A DNA stretch of 64,000 nt from assembly GCA_016703765.1 (NCBI GenBank), contig JADJBL010000008.1, positions 62,001-126,000 on the forward strand, written 5' to 3'. Made by a program: the position numbers and the translations under genes. Each line of letters opens with the position of its first letter. Position 1 is the first letter of the stretch. The notes beneath the pieces were generated by a model. That model saw only the letters and a program-made list of their open reading frames with translations, had not been told where the DNA came from and searched no databases. Below, in pieces: positions 1 through 9,198 of this stretch. Source of the stretch: Saprospirales bacterium (lineage in GTDB: Bacteria > Bacteroidota > Bacteroidia > Chitinophagales > Saprospiraceae).

Positions 1-630
1 CGCAAATTGCTCCATCAGGTAAGCCCTTTCTACACCCAGCTCAATCCGGAGCTAAAGAAGCGAATGCGCGACCGGATCGGGCTGTTAAAGATGACCTTCG
101 ATTTTAAACCACAGGCGATGGAGCAGGTCCCCGAAGATATCAAGGCCATCGTCGCCTACTATGCGGCCCTGCTCACTTTCTCTTTCGACAAATTCCTCTT
201 TTCCCCTTTCGAAACGGTCATCATTTACAAAGGCCCCTTCCCTACGCCCCAATTTCCCCAGCACTGGCATATCTGTGAAACATTCGAGGAAGACGGAGTG
301 CTGCTTTTCAGCGCCGACCACCTCCTGAAAGGATTTTTTCAGCCCGCGCAATACTACCCGATCGGCCTCCACGAAATGGCCCACGCTTTTGTGCTCAAAA
401 ATAAACACCTCTCATTCCCCGATCCGGGCGATTCCGTTTGGGAGGATATCCGCCAGGTCAGCGGGGTGGATCGCGAGCGGCTGAGCAAATATATCGGCTT
501 GCCGGAAATTTCCCCCCTGCTGGTTTCCATTACCTACTTTTTTACCCTGCCGGCCCGATATAAAGCTGTCCGGCCGGATTTGTACGCGTCCTTTTCGAAT
601 ATTTTTCAACAAGACCCCGCCCATGTCTAA
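1..630 (+). CDS. MtfA-like (M90-type) zinc-dependent peptidase, 5' partial
   Basis: The reading frame is open from base 1, so the gene probably begins before the window; the TTG at 7 is just the first possible start codon inside it. The visible ~209 residues contain a zinc-peptidase motif HEMAH around residue 122, preceded by a conserved-looking YYPIG stretch. This arrangement is typical of the MtfA/DUF980 zinc-dependent peptidases, which are cytosolic gluzincin-like enzymes; MtfA of E. coli inactivates the Mlc repressor. Assignment is from the HExxH motif plus overall layout; the substrate here is unknown. The stop overlaps the start of the following acetyltransferase gene by 8 bases, suggesting co-transcription. 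Confidence 0.7.
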   Translation, partial: RKLLHQVSPFYTQLNPELKKRMRDRIGLLKMTFDFKPQAMEQVPEDIKAIVAYYAALLTFSFDKFLFSPFETVIIYKGPFPTPQFPQHWHICETFEEDGVLLFSADHLLKGFFQPAQYYPIGLHEMAHAFVLKNKHLSFPDPGDSVWEDIRQVSGVDRERLSKYIGLPEISPLLVSITYFFTLPARYKAVRPDLYASFSNIFQQDPAHV

Positions 631-1111
631 GGATTTCCTTTTCCGGCCTATTCGCAGGGAAGACAACGAACAGGTGGCGCGCATCATTCGCACGGTGATG
701 CCCGAATTCGGCGCCGTAGGTCCGGGTTTCTCCATCATGGATCCCGAAGTGGATGAGATGTTTGAAACCTACGACACCCCGCGTTCCCGTATGTATGTGA
801 TTGAAAACGAAGGACAATTATACGGCTGCGGCGGTTTCGGGCCGCTCGCAGGAGGCGAAACCCATATCTGCGAACTGAAGAAAATGTATTTTTTAAAGGA
901 ATTGAGGGGCCTCGGCTTTGGCAAGAAACTCGTTCTTCAATCTCTCGAAGATGCCCGAAAAGCGGGCTATACCCAATGCTACCTCGAAACCCTGGCCCAA
1001 ATGGAGTCCGCAAATGCCTTGTACAAAGGCCTGGGATTCCGCCTCCTCGAAGGCCCCATGGGAGATACGGGACACGGGAAGTGCAACGCCTGGTACCTAC
1101 TCAATCTTTGA
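623..1111 (+). CDS. GNAT family N-acetyltransferase
   Basis: A 162-residue protein with a complete GNAT fold signature. A substrate-side N-terminal half is followed by the acetyl-CoA pyrophosphate-binding loop (LRGLGFGKKLV, about residues 95-105) and the C-terminal motif ALYKGLGFRLLEGP, where GNAT proteins usually end in a 'Y-x-x-x-GF' element. It would transfer an acetyl group to a small-molecule or protein amine; the acceptor cannot be deduced. ATG at 623 overlaps the previous gene by 8 bases, so the two are probably translated from one message. It ends convergently with the DinB gene, with only 24 bases between the stops. Confidence 0.85.
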   Translation: MSKDFLFRPIRREDNEQVARIIRTVMPEFGAVGPGFSIMDPEVDEMFETYDTPRSRMYVIENEGQLYGCGGFGPLAGGETHICELKKMYFLKELRGLGFGKKLVLQSLEDARKAGYTQCYLETLAQMESANALYKGLGFRLLEGPMGDTGHGKCNAWYLLNL

Positions 1112-1135
1112 AAAATACGACCCAGGTCCCAAAAT

Positions 1136-1651
1136 CTACAAATACCTTTCCCGCAGCACCTTCAGGTGGTGTAGCTCATGCCCTGCGATCACATAGGGAA
1201 GGGCCCGAACCGACATTCGGAAATTGCTTGCCGTGCCCACCCTCGCCCAGGCGTCCTCATCAAAAGTCTTAAACAACTCGATCGTGGCACTGCGCACGGT
1301 CAGGTATTCGGTTTCGATGGAGGCTTTCGTTCTCCGGTCGGCGCCGCACACCGGGGCGTAATCCTCCTGATCGAATCCGGGCAAAGGGGTCTGGTCGTTT
1401 CGGGCAAAACGAAGAGCCCGGTAAGCAAATATCCGCTCGGCATCGATCACATGCGAAAGCACTTCCGCGATGGAGAATTTCCCCGGAGCATAGCGATAGG
1501 TCCATTTGTCGTCCGGAATCGAATAGAGGAATTCGGGAAACCCGATCTTTTGCAGGTGGAGGATGTCCAGAATATCTCCGTCCGGAACCTGATCTACATA
1601 GCCTTTGTAATAAGGGGCGTATTCATTTGCCCCCGGACGCTGTGCTTGCAT
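1136..1651 (-). CDS. DinB family protein
   Basis: A 171-residue protein with the DinB four-helix-bundle pattern: an N-terminal helix, the HVIDAERIFAYRALRFARND stretch with a metal-type His near residue 70, and a C-terminal AGHELHHLKVLRERYL in which HELHH supplies the other His ligands. DinB/YfiT proteins are metal-binding and often thiol-dependent transferases or stress proteins; the specific role is unknown. I chose the ATG at 1651 (MQAQRPGANEYAPYY) over a longer reading beginning at 1693, because the extra 14 codons overlap the preceding gene and look unlike the family. The start lies one base after the stop of the DUF4294 gene, so the pair is an operon. Confidence 0.85.
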   Translation of the reverse strand: MQAQRPGANEYAPYYKGYVDQVPDGDILDILHLQKIGFPEFLYSIPDDKWTYRYAPGKFSIAEVLSHVIDAERIFAYRALRFARNDQTPLPGFDQEDYAPVCGADRRTKASIETEYLTVRSATIELFKTFDEDAWARVGTASNFRMSVRALPYVIAGHELHHLKVLRERYL

Positions 1652-1652
1652 G

Positions 1653-2264
1653 TTAAAGCTTATAGGAAATGTCGAAATCCTGAAGCACCACATCCAGAAT
1701 AGGGTCCTTCCCCACCTCGTAGCCTTCCTTCAGATTGAACCCGTAAAAACGACTGAAGGTACCCCAATAGGAAGCCGTCATGCCCCCGCGAAGGCTCTTG
1801 ATGAGTTCGTAAATATTGGTATCCAGCTCGCGTTCCACCATCCTGACCAGGATATAACCCTGGGTGCGGGTCAGATTTCTCAAGGGCTTTTCAAACTCGG
1901 TTTCCAGCTCCCGCTGCAATTTTCGGATATAGCGTTTGCGCTCCCGTTCTTTCATCTCTGTGGTGGCGCGCTCGGTCTCCCGGAAAATGCGGATGGCCTC
2001 CTTGGCGTAGGGATACACGACCAGCGCATACCTCCGGTATTTCATGTACAGGAGGTATTCGTCGCGGTTTTTGAAAGTGCGGGGAGAGGAAATGGAGATG
2101 TCGTCCAGATTGGCCATCAGGAGCGTATCTCCATTCTCGGTAATAATCTGGGTGAGGATATTTCCATCTATGACCACAGTTTTGCGCCGGTCTTCCGGGA
2201 TCTCCTGCGCATAAAGGCAGGTCGCCGAAACAAGGGTCAGAGATGCCAGCAATAATTTTTTCAT
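1653..2264 (-). CDS. DUF4294 domain protein, exported
   Basis: 203 residues with an N-terminal signal peptide (about residues 1-19, ending CLYAQ) followed by the DUF4294 domain. Recognisable elements are the YLLYMKYRRYALVVYPYAKEA stretch, a charged helix with ERERKRYIRKLQRELE, and TRTQGYILVRMVERELD followed by KSLRGGMTASYWGTFSRFYG. DUF4294 proteins are found in Bacteroidota and are of unknown function; they are exported, presumably periplasmic. The gene is followed after one base by the DinB gene. I see no catalytic motif. Confidence 0.85.
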   Translation of the reverse strand: MKKLLLASLTLVSATCLYAQEIPEDRRKTVVIDGNILTQIITENGDTLLMANLDDISISSPRTFKNRDEYLLYMKYRRYALVVYPYAKEAIRIFRETERATTEMKERERKRYIRKLQRELETEFEKPLRNLTRTQGYILVRMVERELDTNIYELIKSLRGGMTASYWGTFSRFYGFNLKEGYEVGKDPILDVVLQDFDISYKL

Positions 2265-2333
2265 GTGTTGCGAATTTATACCTCCTATCGACGCCGGATT
2301 GCCCCGGTAAGTTGCTCAATGGGCTTTATTTTC

Positions 2334-3617
2334 TCAATCCTTAACCTGGTATTTGGCCTGATACTTTTTGTAAAGGGCCTTGTGCTTGTCGTCGAGGTCG
2401 ATTTGGCGACCCTGAATAAAGGCGGTTTCGACGATGGAACTGCGCATGTCCAAGGCATCCCCAGTCGACAGGAACAGCGTGGCGTCCTTCCCTTTTTCAA
2501 TGGAGCCGGTCGTTTGGTCGATTCCCAATATCCGGGCGGCATCCAGTGTGATGGCCTGAACGGCCGCTTCGCGGTCCAACCCATGTCCTGCTGCCTGGCC
2601 TGCCTGAAAAGGAAGGTTGCGCTGTTGCCAGAAGGCTTCCGCGCTGATGCAAAACAAAACGCCGGCTTCCTTGAGCTGGGAGGGGGTTCGGAAGGGCTGG
2701 TCCACCGCTTCATCCTCCCTTCCCGGAAGGCTTTGGGTCTTTTGCAAAACGACGGCGGCTTGTTTTTCTTTCAAAAAAGCGGCGATCATCCAGGCATCGC
2801 GGCCTCCGACGATGACGGTGCGCAGCCCGAACTGCTCGCCCAGAAGCACCGCCCGTTGGATATCCTTGGCGTCGTTGGCGTGCACAAAAAGGGTTTTTTC
2901 TCCCGAAAAGAGGCCGCGCATGGCCTCCAGCTTGAGGTTTTCGGGCTGGTGTTCCTTCGTTTTGGCATAGGCTTCGGCCTCCCGGAACAAGAGTTCGAGG
3001 CCGGCCAGTTCCTCTGCATAGCGATTGGTATTATCCGCTCCGGCTTCCTGAAATCCAAACCTCGTAGCTCTGGGCCAATAGACATGGATTCCTCCATCGG
3101 TCCGATAGGCCGCATCTTCCCAATTCCAGGCGTCCAGTTGCACCACGCTCGATTGGCCTGCCACCGTCCCGCCCTGAGGGACGATCTGAGCCAGTAATAC
3201 GCCGTTGGACCGAATCGTGGGGATTACCTCCGAGTCGGTGTTATAGGCGATGAGGGCGCGCACGTTGGGATTGAGCTCCCCTACCTCCCGCTCGTCGCGG
3301 GTGGCGCGCACCAGTTCGATCTCGTTCAGGCCGAGGCTGGTGTTGGCGGCGATAAATCCGGGGTAGAGGTGTTTTCCCCTCGCCTCGATTACGCGAAAAT
3401 CCGCGCTCCCCCGCCAATCCGCGGCGGGACCGACGAAAGTGATCGCTCCTTCCCTGAACGCCACCGCAGCGTCTTCAATGACCTGCCCGTTGCCCAAATG
3501 CGCTTTGGCGTGCAGAATCACCACCCCTCCCTCCTGCTTGGGCGCCGGAACGGTCAATTGCCCAAATACGGGTAGCTGCAATAAAAACAGAACAATAACA
3601 CTATAGACATATCTCAT
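2334..3617 (-). CDS. Secreted amidohydrolase-family protein lacking the usual HxH
   Basis: 427 residues with a signal peptide (about 1-19, ending PVFGQ) and an amidohydrolase-superfamily layout: a small beta-sandwich part (ILHAKAHLGNGQVIEDAAVAFREGAITFVG), then a TIM-barrel part, then the C-terminal signature GSIEKGKDATLFLSTGDAL. At the position where active members carry an HxH metal pair after 'PGFI', this protein reads PGFIAANTSLGLNEIE, so the first two metal ligands are missing. It is probably a non-canonical or structural partner of the larger amidohydrolase protein encoded just upstream, 77 bases away in the same direction. Related proteins are often annotated as imidazolonepropionase-like, but activity should not be assumed. 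Confidence 0.75.
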   Translation of the reverse strand: MRYVYSVIVLFLLQLPVFGQLTVPAPKQEGGVVILHAKAHLGNGQVIEDAAVAFREGAITFVGPAADWRGSADFRVIEARGKHLYPGFIAANTSLGLNEIELVRATRDEREVGELNPNVRALIAYNTDSEVIPTIRSNGVLLAQIVPQGGTVAGQSSVVQLDAWNWEDAAYRTDGGIHVYWPRATRFGFQEAGADNTNRYAEELAGLELLFREAEAYAKTKEHQPENLKLEAMRGLFSGEKTLFVHANDAKDIQRAVLLGEQFGLRTVIVGGRDAWMIAAFLKEKQAAVVLQKTQSLPGREDEAVDQPFRTPSQLKEAGVLFCISAEAFWQQRNLPFQAGQAAGHGLDREAAVQAITLDAARILGIDQTTGSIEKGKDATLFLSTGDALDMRSSIVETAFIQGRQIDLDDKHKALYKKYQAKYQVKD

Positions 3618-3693
3618 ATTCCCACAGATTTATACTGAAAACTGAAACCTGCCCTCCTTCGCTTTCGCTACGGCGGGCGCAGAAAACTAAAAA

Positions 3694-6686
3694 CTATCCT
3701 TCGTCCTCGACATCGTCGCAATGATACAAGTGCTGAAAACGCCGACCGCCGGGCTGTGTTTTGCCGCCGCCCTTTTTCTCGGCCAGCATTTTCTGCACGA
3801 GGCGCGCGCGTTCCTGCTCGATGGCCTCCCGCTTCAATTTATCCTGTTCGAGATCGAAGAAAAGAATGCCGTCGACGAAGGTTTTCTCTGCTTTGGCATA
3901 GATGGAAAGCGGGTTGTCCGACCAGATGACCAGATCAGCATCCTTTCCGGCCTACTTCCCACCCGGTGGTCGATATGAAGCAGTTTGGCCGGGTTGAGGG
4001 TCACGAACTTAAAAGCCTCTTCTTCGGAAACGCCTCCGTATTTGACGGCTTTGGCGGCTTCCTGGTTGAGGCGGCGCGCCATCTCGGCGTCGTCTGAGTT
4101 GAAGGCCACCGTCACGCCCTGCTCGTGCATGATTGCGCCGTTGTGGGGGATAGCCTCGAAGACCTCGAATTTATAAGCCCACCAGTCGGCGAAGCTGGAA
4201 CCTCCGGCCCCGTGTGCAGCCATCTTGTCGGCAACCTTGTACCCTTCCAGGATATGGGTGAAAGTGTTGACCCGGAACCCGTGGCGTTCGGCTACGTGCA
4301 TGAGCATGTTGATTTCGCTTTGGCGGTAGGAATGGCAGGTGATGAAACGCTTGTCTTCCAGGATTTCCAGCAAAGCTTCCAGCTCGAGGTCTGTGCGGAA
4401 GGGTTTGCCCGATTTTTTCAGGGCCCCGTATTCGCGGGCCCGGGTGAAGTAGTCCTCGTAGATCTGCTCCACCCCCATGCGGGTTTGGGGATAGCGCACG
4501 GTGTTGTTCTCGCCCCAGTTGCTCTGTTTGACGTTTTCTCCAAGGGCAAATTTGATAAAGGGCGCAGCTCCTTCAAACTTCATCTCCTCGGGGGAAAAAC
4601 CCCAACGGAGCTTGATGAGGGCCGACTGTCCTCCGATGGGGTTGGCCGAGCCGTGCAATAATTGCGAGGTGGTGACGCCGCCGGAAAGCTGGCGGTAAAT
4701 ATTGATGTCATCCGAATTCAGCACATCTCCTATGCGCACCTCTGCCGAACTGGCCTGGGTGCCCTCGTTTACACCCCTGGAAATAGCGATATGGGAGTGT
4801 TCGTCGATGATGCCGGCCGTGAGGTGTTTCCCGGTGGCGTCAATTTCCCTCACGCCAGCTTTCAGGGTCAGGTTCTTGCCCACCTGGCTGATTTTTCCGT
4901 TCTCGATCAGTACATCGGTCTGTTGCTGAATACCGGCGGCCTCATTGGTCCAAACGGTGGCATTCCGGATCAGGACGGATTCGGCCTTAGGTCGCGCGGT
5001 CCAGCCGTATGCCATAAAGGGGTAGGTGATTTCCCCGGAGGGACCGGGAGGAACTTCCTTTTTGCTATCCCGCTTCTTCTCTTCGTCCGGCGTCCCTTCG
5101 GCAGGGCTGGCCTTCCAGCTTACCCAGGCCCCGGTTTCGAGTTGCCCGTTTCCGGACCATACGCCGTTGGATAGGGTTCCACTTAGCCGGATGGACCCTT
5201 TGTCTTTTTCCGGGGAAAAGGAGAGCGTGAGTATGCCCTGTTCGTATTTATAACTGACCGGAACATCCGTGGTGTCGCTGAGCTTGATCTTCATGTCGGG
5301 TTTTTCGGGCTTTCCCGACACGTGCCAGGGCCATTGCCGTCCGTCCGTTTCCAGATTGTACACTCCGATCCAGGCGGGAATTTCCATCGACTGGAGGATA
5401 TACGGCTCCCCTTTTACCCAGTTTTGATAAATGACGGTTTCCGGTTCAAAGATATCTCCGGAGGTGATCAGAAAACCGGCGCTCTTGCCTTTGGCCAGGC
5501 TTCCTGCCTGGTCGTAGATCCCCAGCATATTTGCCGGGGCATAGGTAAGGGCTTTCAGTGCATCCTCCTTGCTCAGGCCGTGTTGGATGGCCTTTCGCAA
5601 ATTCGTCCAGAAATCGCCTTTGTTTTTCAGGCCCTGGGTGGTCAGCGCCAGCGTAATACCGGCTGCGGCCAGGCGGCCGGGGTTGGAGGGAGCGAGTTCC
5701 CAGTGTTTCATATCGGCCAGGTCAACCCGAAGCGCGTCATAAGGGTCTTCCACCTCGTAGGCCTCCGGAAAGACAAGCGACTCAATTATAGCAGCACCGG
5801 AACCTTTGATCTCTTCGATTCGCTGGTAAGCCTTCCCTCCTTCCTTATAAATGTAGCTTTTCCCAAATTCTTTTCCCAGCCGCTGAGCCCGAAGGAGATC
5901 GAGCGCATCGCTCACTTCAAAAATCTGGGGAAGTGCCTGAAGTCCATTCCAGCTCTCCAGCGAGAGGTTCAGTTCTTCTTCCCGGCCGGCGACCGCATAC
6001 CATTTCCCGTCGTGATACGTCTGCCGCAAAAGGGCTATACTGCCCATCAGCGAACTGGGGTAGTTCTGGGTGGATTTCCCTTTGCTGAACGACAGATGAT
6101 GCGCCGCCTTTTCTTTCAGCACCAGCTCGTGGGCATTGCCGGCGCCCAGCCATACCAGGGCGCTGCTACCTCTCGAAATGCCGTCCATTTGATGGGTGAG
6201 CGCCAGGCCGAAGCCGAGTTTGCGGTACTCTGCGGCGGTTTTTTCGTCGGGAGAAAAATTGTCGTGGGCGGCAAATTCGGGTTTAAGCGCCTCGTTCCAG
6301 GCGAAGGCGCCCTTTTTGCCCGTCAGCATCTGCGGTCCCTGCTGGCGGGGGCCGGAAGGCTGAGCGGGTTTTTGCTCCGGAAGGCCGTACTCCGTATAGA
6401 GGTCAATAAAAGAAGGGTAGATCGTTTTTCCCTTGCAGGGGACCTCTACGGCGCCTTTCGGCACGGGCAGGTTCTCGCCAAGCTCTTCAATTTTTCCCTG
6501 ACGGATCACCAGGGTGGCGTTTTCCAGCTTGGTGTTATACGTCGTATAGATCGTCGCACCGGTAAAGGCGTACCAGCCCTCCCGTTGGTCCGATATCCCG
6601 TTATAGGGAAAAGTCTCCTGGCCGGAAGCGCCGGGGGGCGCCCAAAAGCTGAGCAGAGCAAGCAAAGGCATGATGATTCGCCTCAT
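3694..6686 (-). pseudogene. Secreted two-domain amidohydrolase, frameshifted near the 3' end
   Basis: A secreted protein of about 1,000 residues with a signal peptide (1-22) and two amidohydrolase-like halves. The first (about 30-440) has PSFIDLYTEYGLPE, without HxH. The second (about 575 onward) has TAGIIDEHSHIAIS with an intact HSH metal pair, and later metal-ligand regions such as FITCHSYRQ and VNTFTHILEGYKVA. The open frame stops at 3834 after an out-of-family tail. In another frame the expected ending GKDADLVIWSDNPLSIYAKA continues to a stop at 3694-3696. About four bases appear to be missing near 3951-3956, between codons for HRVGS and AGKDAD. It may be a sequencing error or a real mutation. 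It lies upstream of the smaller amidohydrolase gene, in the same direction. Confidence 0.75.
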
Positions 6687-6698
6687 GTCGTATAGGTA

Positions 6699-7538
6699 TT
6701 AGTCTGTTTCAAATTTTTTCCGAAGGGCCTCAATGGAGCCAAGCCCCACTTTGGCTCTGTAAAAATCGACTTTTTCGGGGTTTTTTATGGGATAGATACG
6801 GCGCTCCGTCAGATCGACCTGGGTTCCGTAGCGCTGGGCCTTCCCTTGGCTCACCTGCATCCGGTCTTCCAGGGAGGCTAAAAAAGCGGGGTCTTCTTCG
6901 CCTTTTTTCACGGCTTTGGCCATGAGGCCGTGGTATTTTTTCTGCACTGCCAGCGGTTGATGCTGGATCACCAACCAGCAATAATTTCGACCAGTAAGGA
7001 GGTTGCTGCCGAGCCATCCGTGCTGGGCGATGAGTTGTTCGATGCGTTGGAGGTTCAACGAATCGAGTTTGGCCTGGGCTGCCTCGTCCGGCTTTCGCCC
7101 CCGGTATTTTTGATAGTCGGCGTAGATCGAGTCGAGTTTGGAGAGGAGTTCGGGGCTGCCCAGGTTTTTGGCCCTGGTTTCAAATTCCTCCACATCGGCC
7201 AGCAATTTCAAAAACCCCGGGTTTTCGCGCAAAGAAGCAAGCTTGGTATCGGATTGAAGCACCCTTGCATTGGACAAGCCCAGTTTTGCCGCCCTTTTCA
7301 AATAGCGAAGCGCAACGGGTTCATTCTTCAGCAGCGCAGCACATCGGGCGGCTTTTATGAGGGCTTTCTTCTCACTGTAATACTTCAGAACCGGCTCGTA
7401 ATGCTCTAGCGCCGGCTCATAAGCCTCGGCCTGGTATAGCGAATCCGCTATGGCTAATTTTTCCCAGGGCACCTGGCTTTTGAGGAGTGCCGGAGCAAAG
7501 GCAAGGAGGAAGGGAAAGATATATTTGTGCCAAGACAT
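6699..7538 (-). CDS. DUF6624 domain protein with TPR-like N-terminus, exported
   Basis: 279 residues: a signal peptide (about 1-21), a helical TPR-like region (about 25-115) with 'AIADSLYQAEAYEPALEHYEPV', and a C-terminal DUF6624 region (about 135-279) recognised by HGWLGSNLLTG, then QKKYHGLMAKAVKKGE, LASLEDRMQVSQGKAQRYGTQ. The domain occurs in exported proteins of Bacteroidota and some other phyla; its function is not known. It ends 12 bases before the start of the amidohydrolase gene, so the two may be in one transcript. The 59-base upstream gap holds a 9-nt periodic repeat array. Confidence 0.75.
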   Translation of the reverse strand: MSWHKYIFPFLLAFAPALLKSQVPWEKLAIADSLYQAEAYEPALEHYEPVLKYYSEKKALIKAARCAALLKNEPVALRYLKRAAKLGLSNARVLQSDTKLASLRENPGFLKLLADVEEFETRAKNLGSPELLSKLDSIYADYQKYRGRKPDEAAQAKLDSLNLQRIEQLIAQHGWLGSNLLTGRNYCWLVIQHQPLAVQKKYHGLMAKAVKKGEEDPAFLASLEDRMQVSQGKAQRYGTQVDLTERRIYPIKNPEKVDFYRAKVGLGSIEALRKKFETD

Positions 7539-7545
7539 AATGCAG

Positions 7546-7590
7546 GTTTAGAAAGTTAATAAGGTTGATGAGGTTGATATGGTTTATTCA
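7546..7590. repeat. 9-nt periodic intergenic array (GTTTAGAAA-type)
   Basis: Five consecutive 9-mers that each begin GTT: GTTTAGAAA, GTTAATAAG, GTTGATGAG, GTTGATATG, GTTTATTCA. The array fills the short gap between the flippase stop and the DUF6624 start. Its first 14 bases match the array near 27.16 kb. No coding role is apparent. Confidence 0.7.
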
Positions 7591-7597
7591 ACCCAAA

Positions 7598-9082
7598 TTA
7601 TTTCCGGCTGACCATAGCCCTCAGGGCCCTTCCGTCCAGCCGGTAAATGACAAAAACAAAAACGCCCAGGAGGCCGGTGTTGACCAGGAGCCGGAGGCGC
7701 AGCGGCCAGGCCCCGAACAGCGTGCTGACCCCGAATAAGCCAAGCGCCAAAACTATATAAAGGACCATCCTGCCGATCGGGTAGGCAATAGGAAAATAGA
7801 TACGCCCCGTCCAATAACTGGCGATGGCCATAAAGCCGAAGCAGGCCAATGAGGCCCAGGCGGCGCCGTAGTAACCAATGGAGGGAATGGGGACCAGCCA
7901 AAAATTCAGGGCCAGGGTGATCATAACCCCTCCCAGGGAAATCAGCGCGCCCATAGTCGTGCGGTCGGCCAGCTTGTACCATACCGAAAAATTATAGTAC
8001 AGTCCGAGGAAGTAGTAGGCGATCAGCAGGATCGGGACCACGCCCAGGCCACCGCGAAGGTGGGCGCCGATAAAATATTGGAGGATGTCGATGTAGAGCA
8101 TGATGCCCAGAAAAACCAGGCTGCCGGTCAATGCAAAAGCCTGCCCGGTCTGAGCGTAAATCTCCCTCGAATCGGACGATGCGGCATGGCGGAAAAAGAA
8201 GGGCTCGGCCCCGTAATTGAAGGCCTGGGTAAAGAGATTCATCAAGATAGCCAGCTTGGATGCGGCGCTGAAAATACCGGTTTGGGCGCGGTTTTCCTCC
8301 AGGGTGCCCGGCAACAGGTTTTCGAGCAAAGGCAGGGAGATCAATTGGTTGACGACGGCTGCCAGGCCCACGATCACGAGCGGAAGGGCGTAACCGATCA
8401 TCTGCCTCCACATCGGGCGGTCGAATACCCAGCGCATCCGAAGATATTTCGGCAGGAAGAAAAGAAGGAGACAAGCGCTGGCGAGCAGGTTGGCCCAAAA
8501 CACATATCCGACCCTAAGGTCCTCGTCAAAAAGATAGACGGCCCAGCTGTAGCCGCTGCGGGCCAGTCCGGGCAATACCTCCAGCAACAGGAAAATAAAC
8601 AGGACATTGAGCAGGATCTGCGCCGTTTTTAGTCCCGCGAACAAAAGAGGCCGTCCTTCCAATCTCAGCTTTGCGAAGGGTAGCGCCGTCAGGGCGTCCA
8701 TGGCGATGATGCCCAGGACGAGCAGGATGTATTCCGGATGATCGGGGTAGTTCAGCCAGGCAGAAAGGGGTTGAAGTGACAAAAGGACCAGGGCGCAGAA
8801 GATGAGGGTGCTTGCCAGTAGGGAAATCGAGCCCGTAGAAAAGGCCTTTTCCATATCGTCGTTTCTGCTTCCGAACCGAAAAAAAGAAGTTTCCATCCGG
8901 TAGGTGAAAATAACGGCGAGGATTCCGGCGTATGTAAACAGGATCGAGATCTCTCCATATTCTCCTTCCAGAAACACCCGCGTCAGGTAGGGAGTGAGCA
9001 GCAGGTAGTTGAGCACCCGGCTCAGGATACTGCTCAACCCGTAAATCATCGTATCGCTTGCCAGTTTGCGGATCTGGGACAT
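7598..9082 (-). CDS. Wzx-type polysaccharide flippase (MOP superfamily)
   Basis: A 494-residue integral membrane protein with about 12-14 hydrophobic helices and the typical Wzx/RfbX start (MSQIRKLASDTMIYGLSSIL, then YLLLTPYLTRVFLEGEYGE). Such proteins flip undecaprenyl-linked sugar units across the inner membrane before polymerisation or ligation. A longer reading begins at 9115, but the ATG at 9082 fits the family N-terminus. It lies apart from the main polysaccharide locus (17-35 kb) and may serve it or another polymer; this cannot be resolved from sequence. Confidence 0.88.
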   Translation of the reverse strand: MSQIRKLASDTMIYGLSSILSRVLNYLLLTPYLTRVFLEGEYGEISILFTYAGILAVIFTYRMETSFFRFGSRNDDMEKAFSTGSISLLASTLIFCALVLLSLQPLSAWLNYPDHPEYILLVLGIIAMDALTALPFAKLRLEGRPLLFAGLKTAQILLNVLFIFLLLEVLPGLARSGYSWAVYLFDEDLRVGYVFWANLLASACLLLFFLPKYLRMRWVFDRPMWRQMIGYALPLVIVGLAAVVNQLISLPLLENLLPGTLEENRAQTGIFSAASKLAILMNLFTQAFNYGAEPFFFRHAASSDSREIYAQTGQAFALTGSLVFLGIMLYIDILQYFIGAHLRGGLGVVPILLIAYYFLGLYYNFSVWYKLADRTTMGALISLGGVMITLALNFWLVPIPSIGYYGAAWASLACFGFMAIASYWTGRIYFPIAYPIGRMVLYIVLALGLFGVSTLFGAWPLRLRLLVNTGLLGVFVFVIYRLDGRALRAMVSRK

Positions 9083-9146
9083 GGATGTTTGCTGAATTCT
9101 TGCAATGTTACACAAATTCCCTGTTCATTCAAACCGCGAAAAATCC

Positions 9147-9154
9147 TAACTTTG
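9147..9154 (+). promoter_or_regulatory. Bacteroidota-type -7 promoter element (TAACTTTG)
   Basis: TAACTTTG matches the Bacteroidota -7 consensus TAnnTTTG and sits 45 bases before the M42 peptidase ATG. No convincing -33 TTG is present. The identical octamer precedes the M1 peptidase gene at 55041. Confidence 0.55.
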
Positions 9155-9198
9155 TACCCTTTACCACTCCCCCCGACAAATAACCCAATAGTTTTCAA

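Noticed and set aside
3618..3693. Palindrome-like stretch with CCTCCTTCGCTTTCGCTACGGC
   Set aside because: The arms match poorly and no role is evident; it is just the gap between the two amidohydrolase-type genes.
5322..6695. A 457-residue plus-strand open frame opposite the amidohydrolase gene
   Set aside because: The minus-strand gene has clear domains and a signal peptide; the opposite frame has none.
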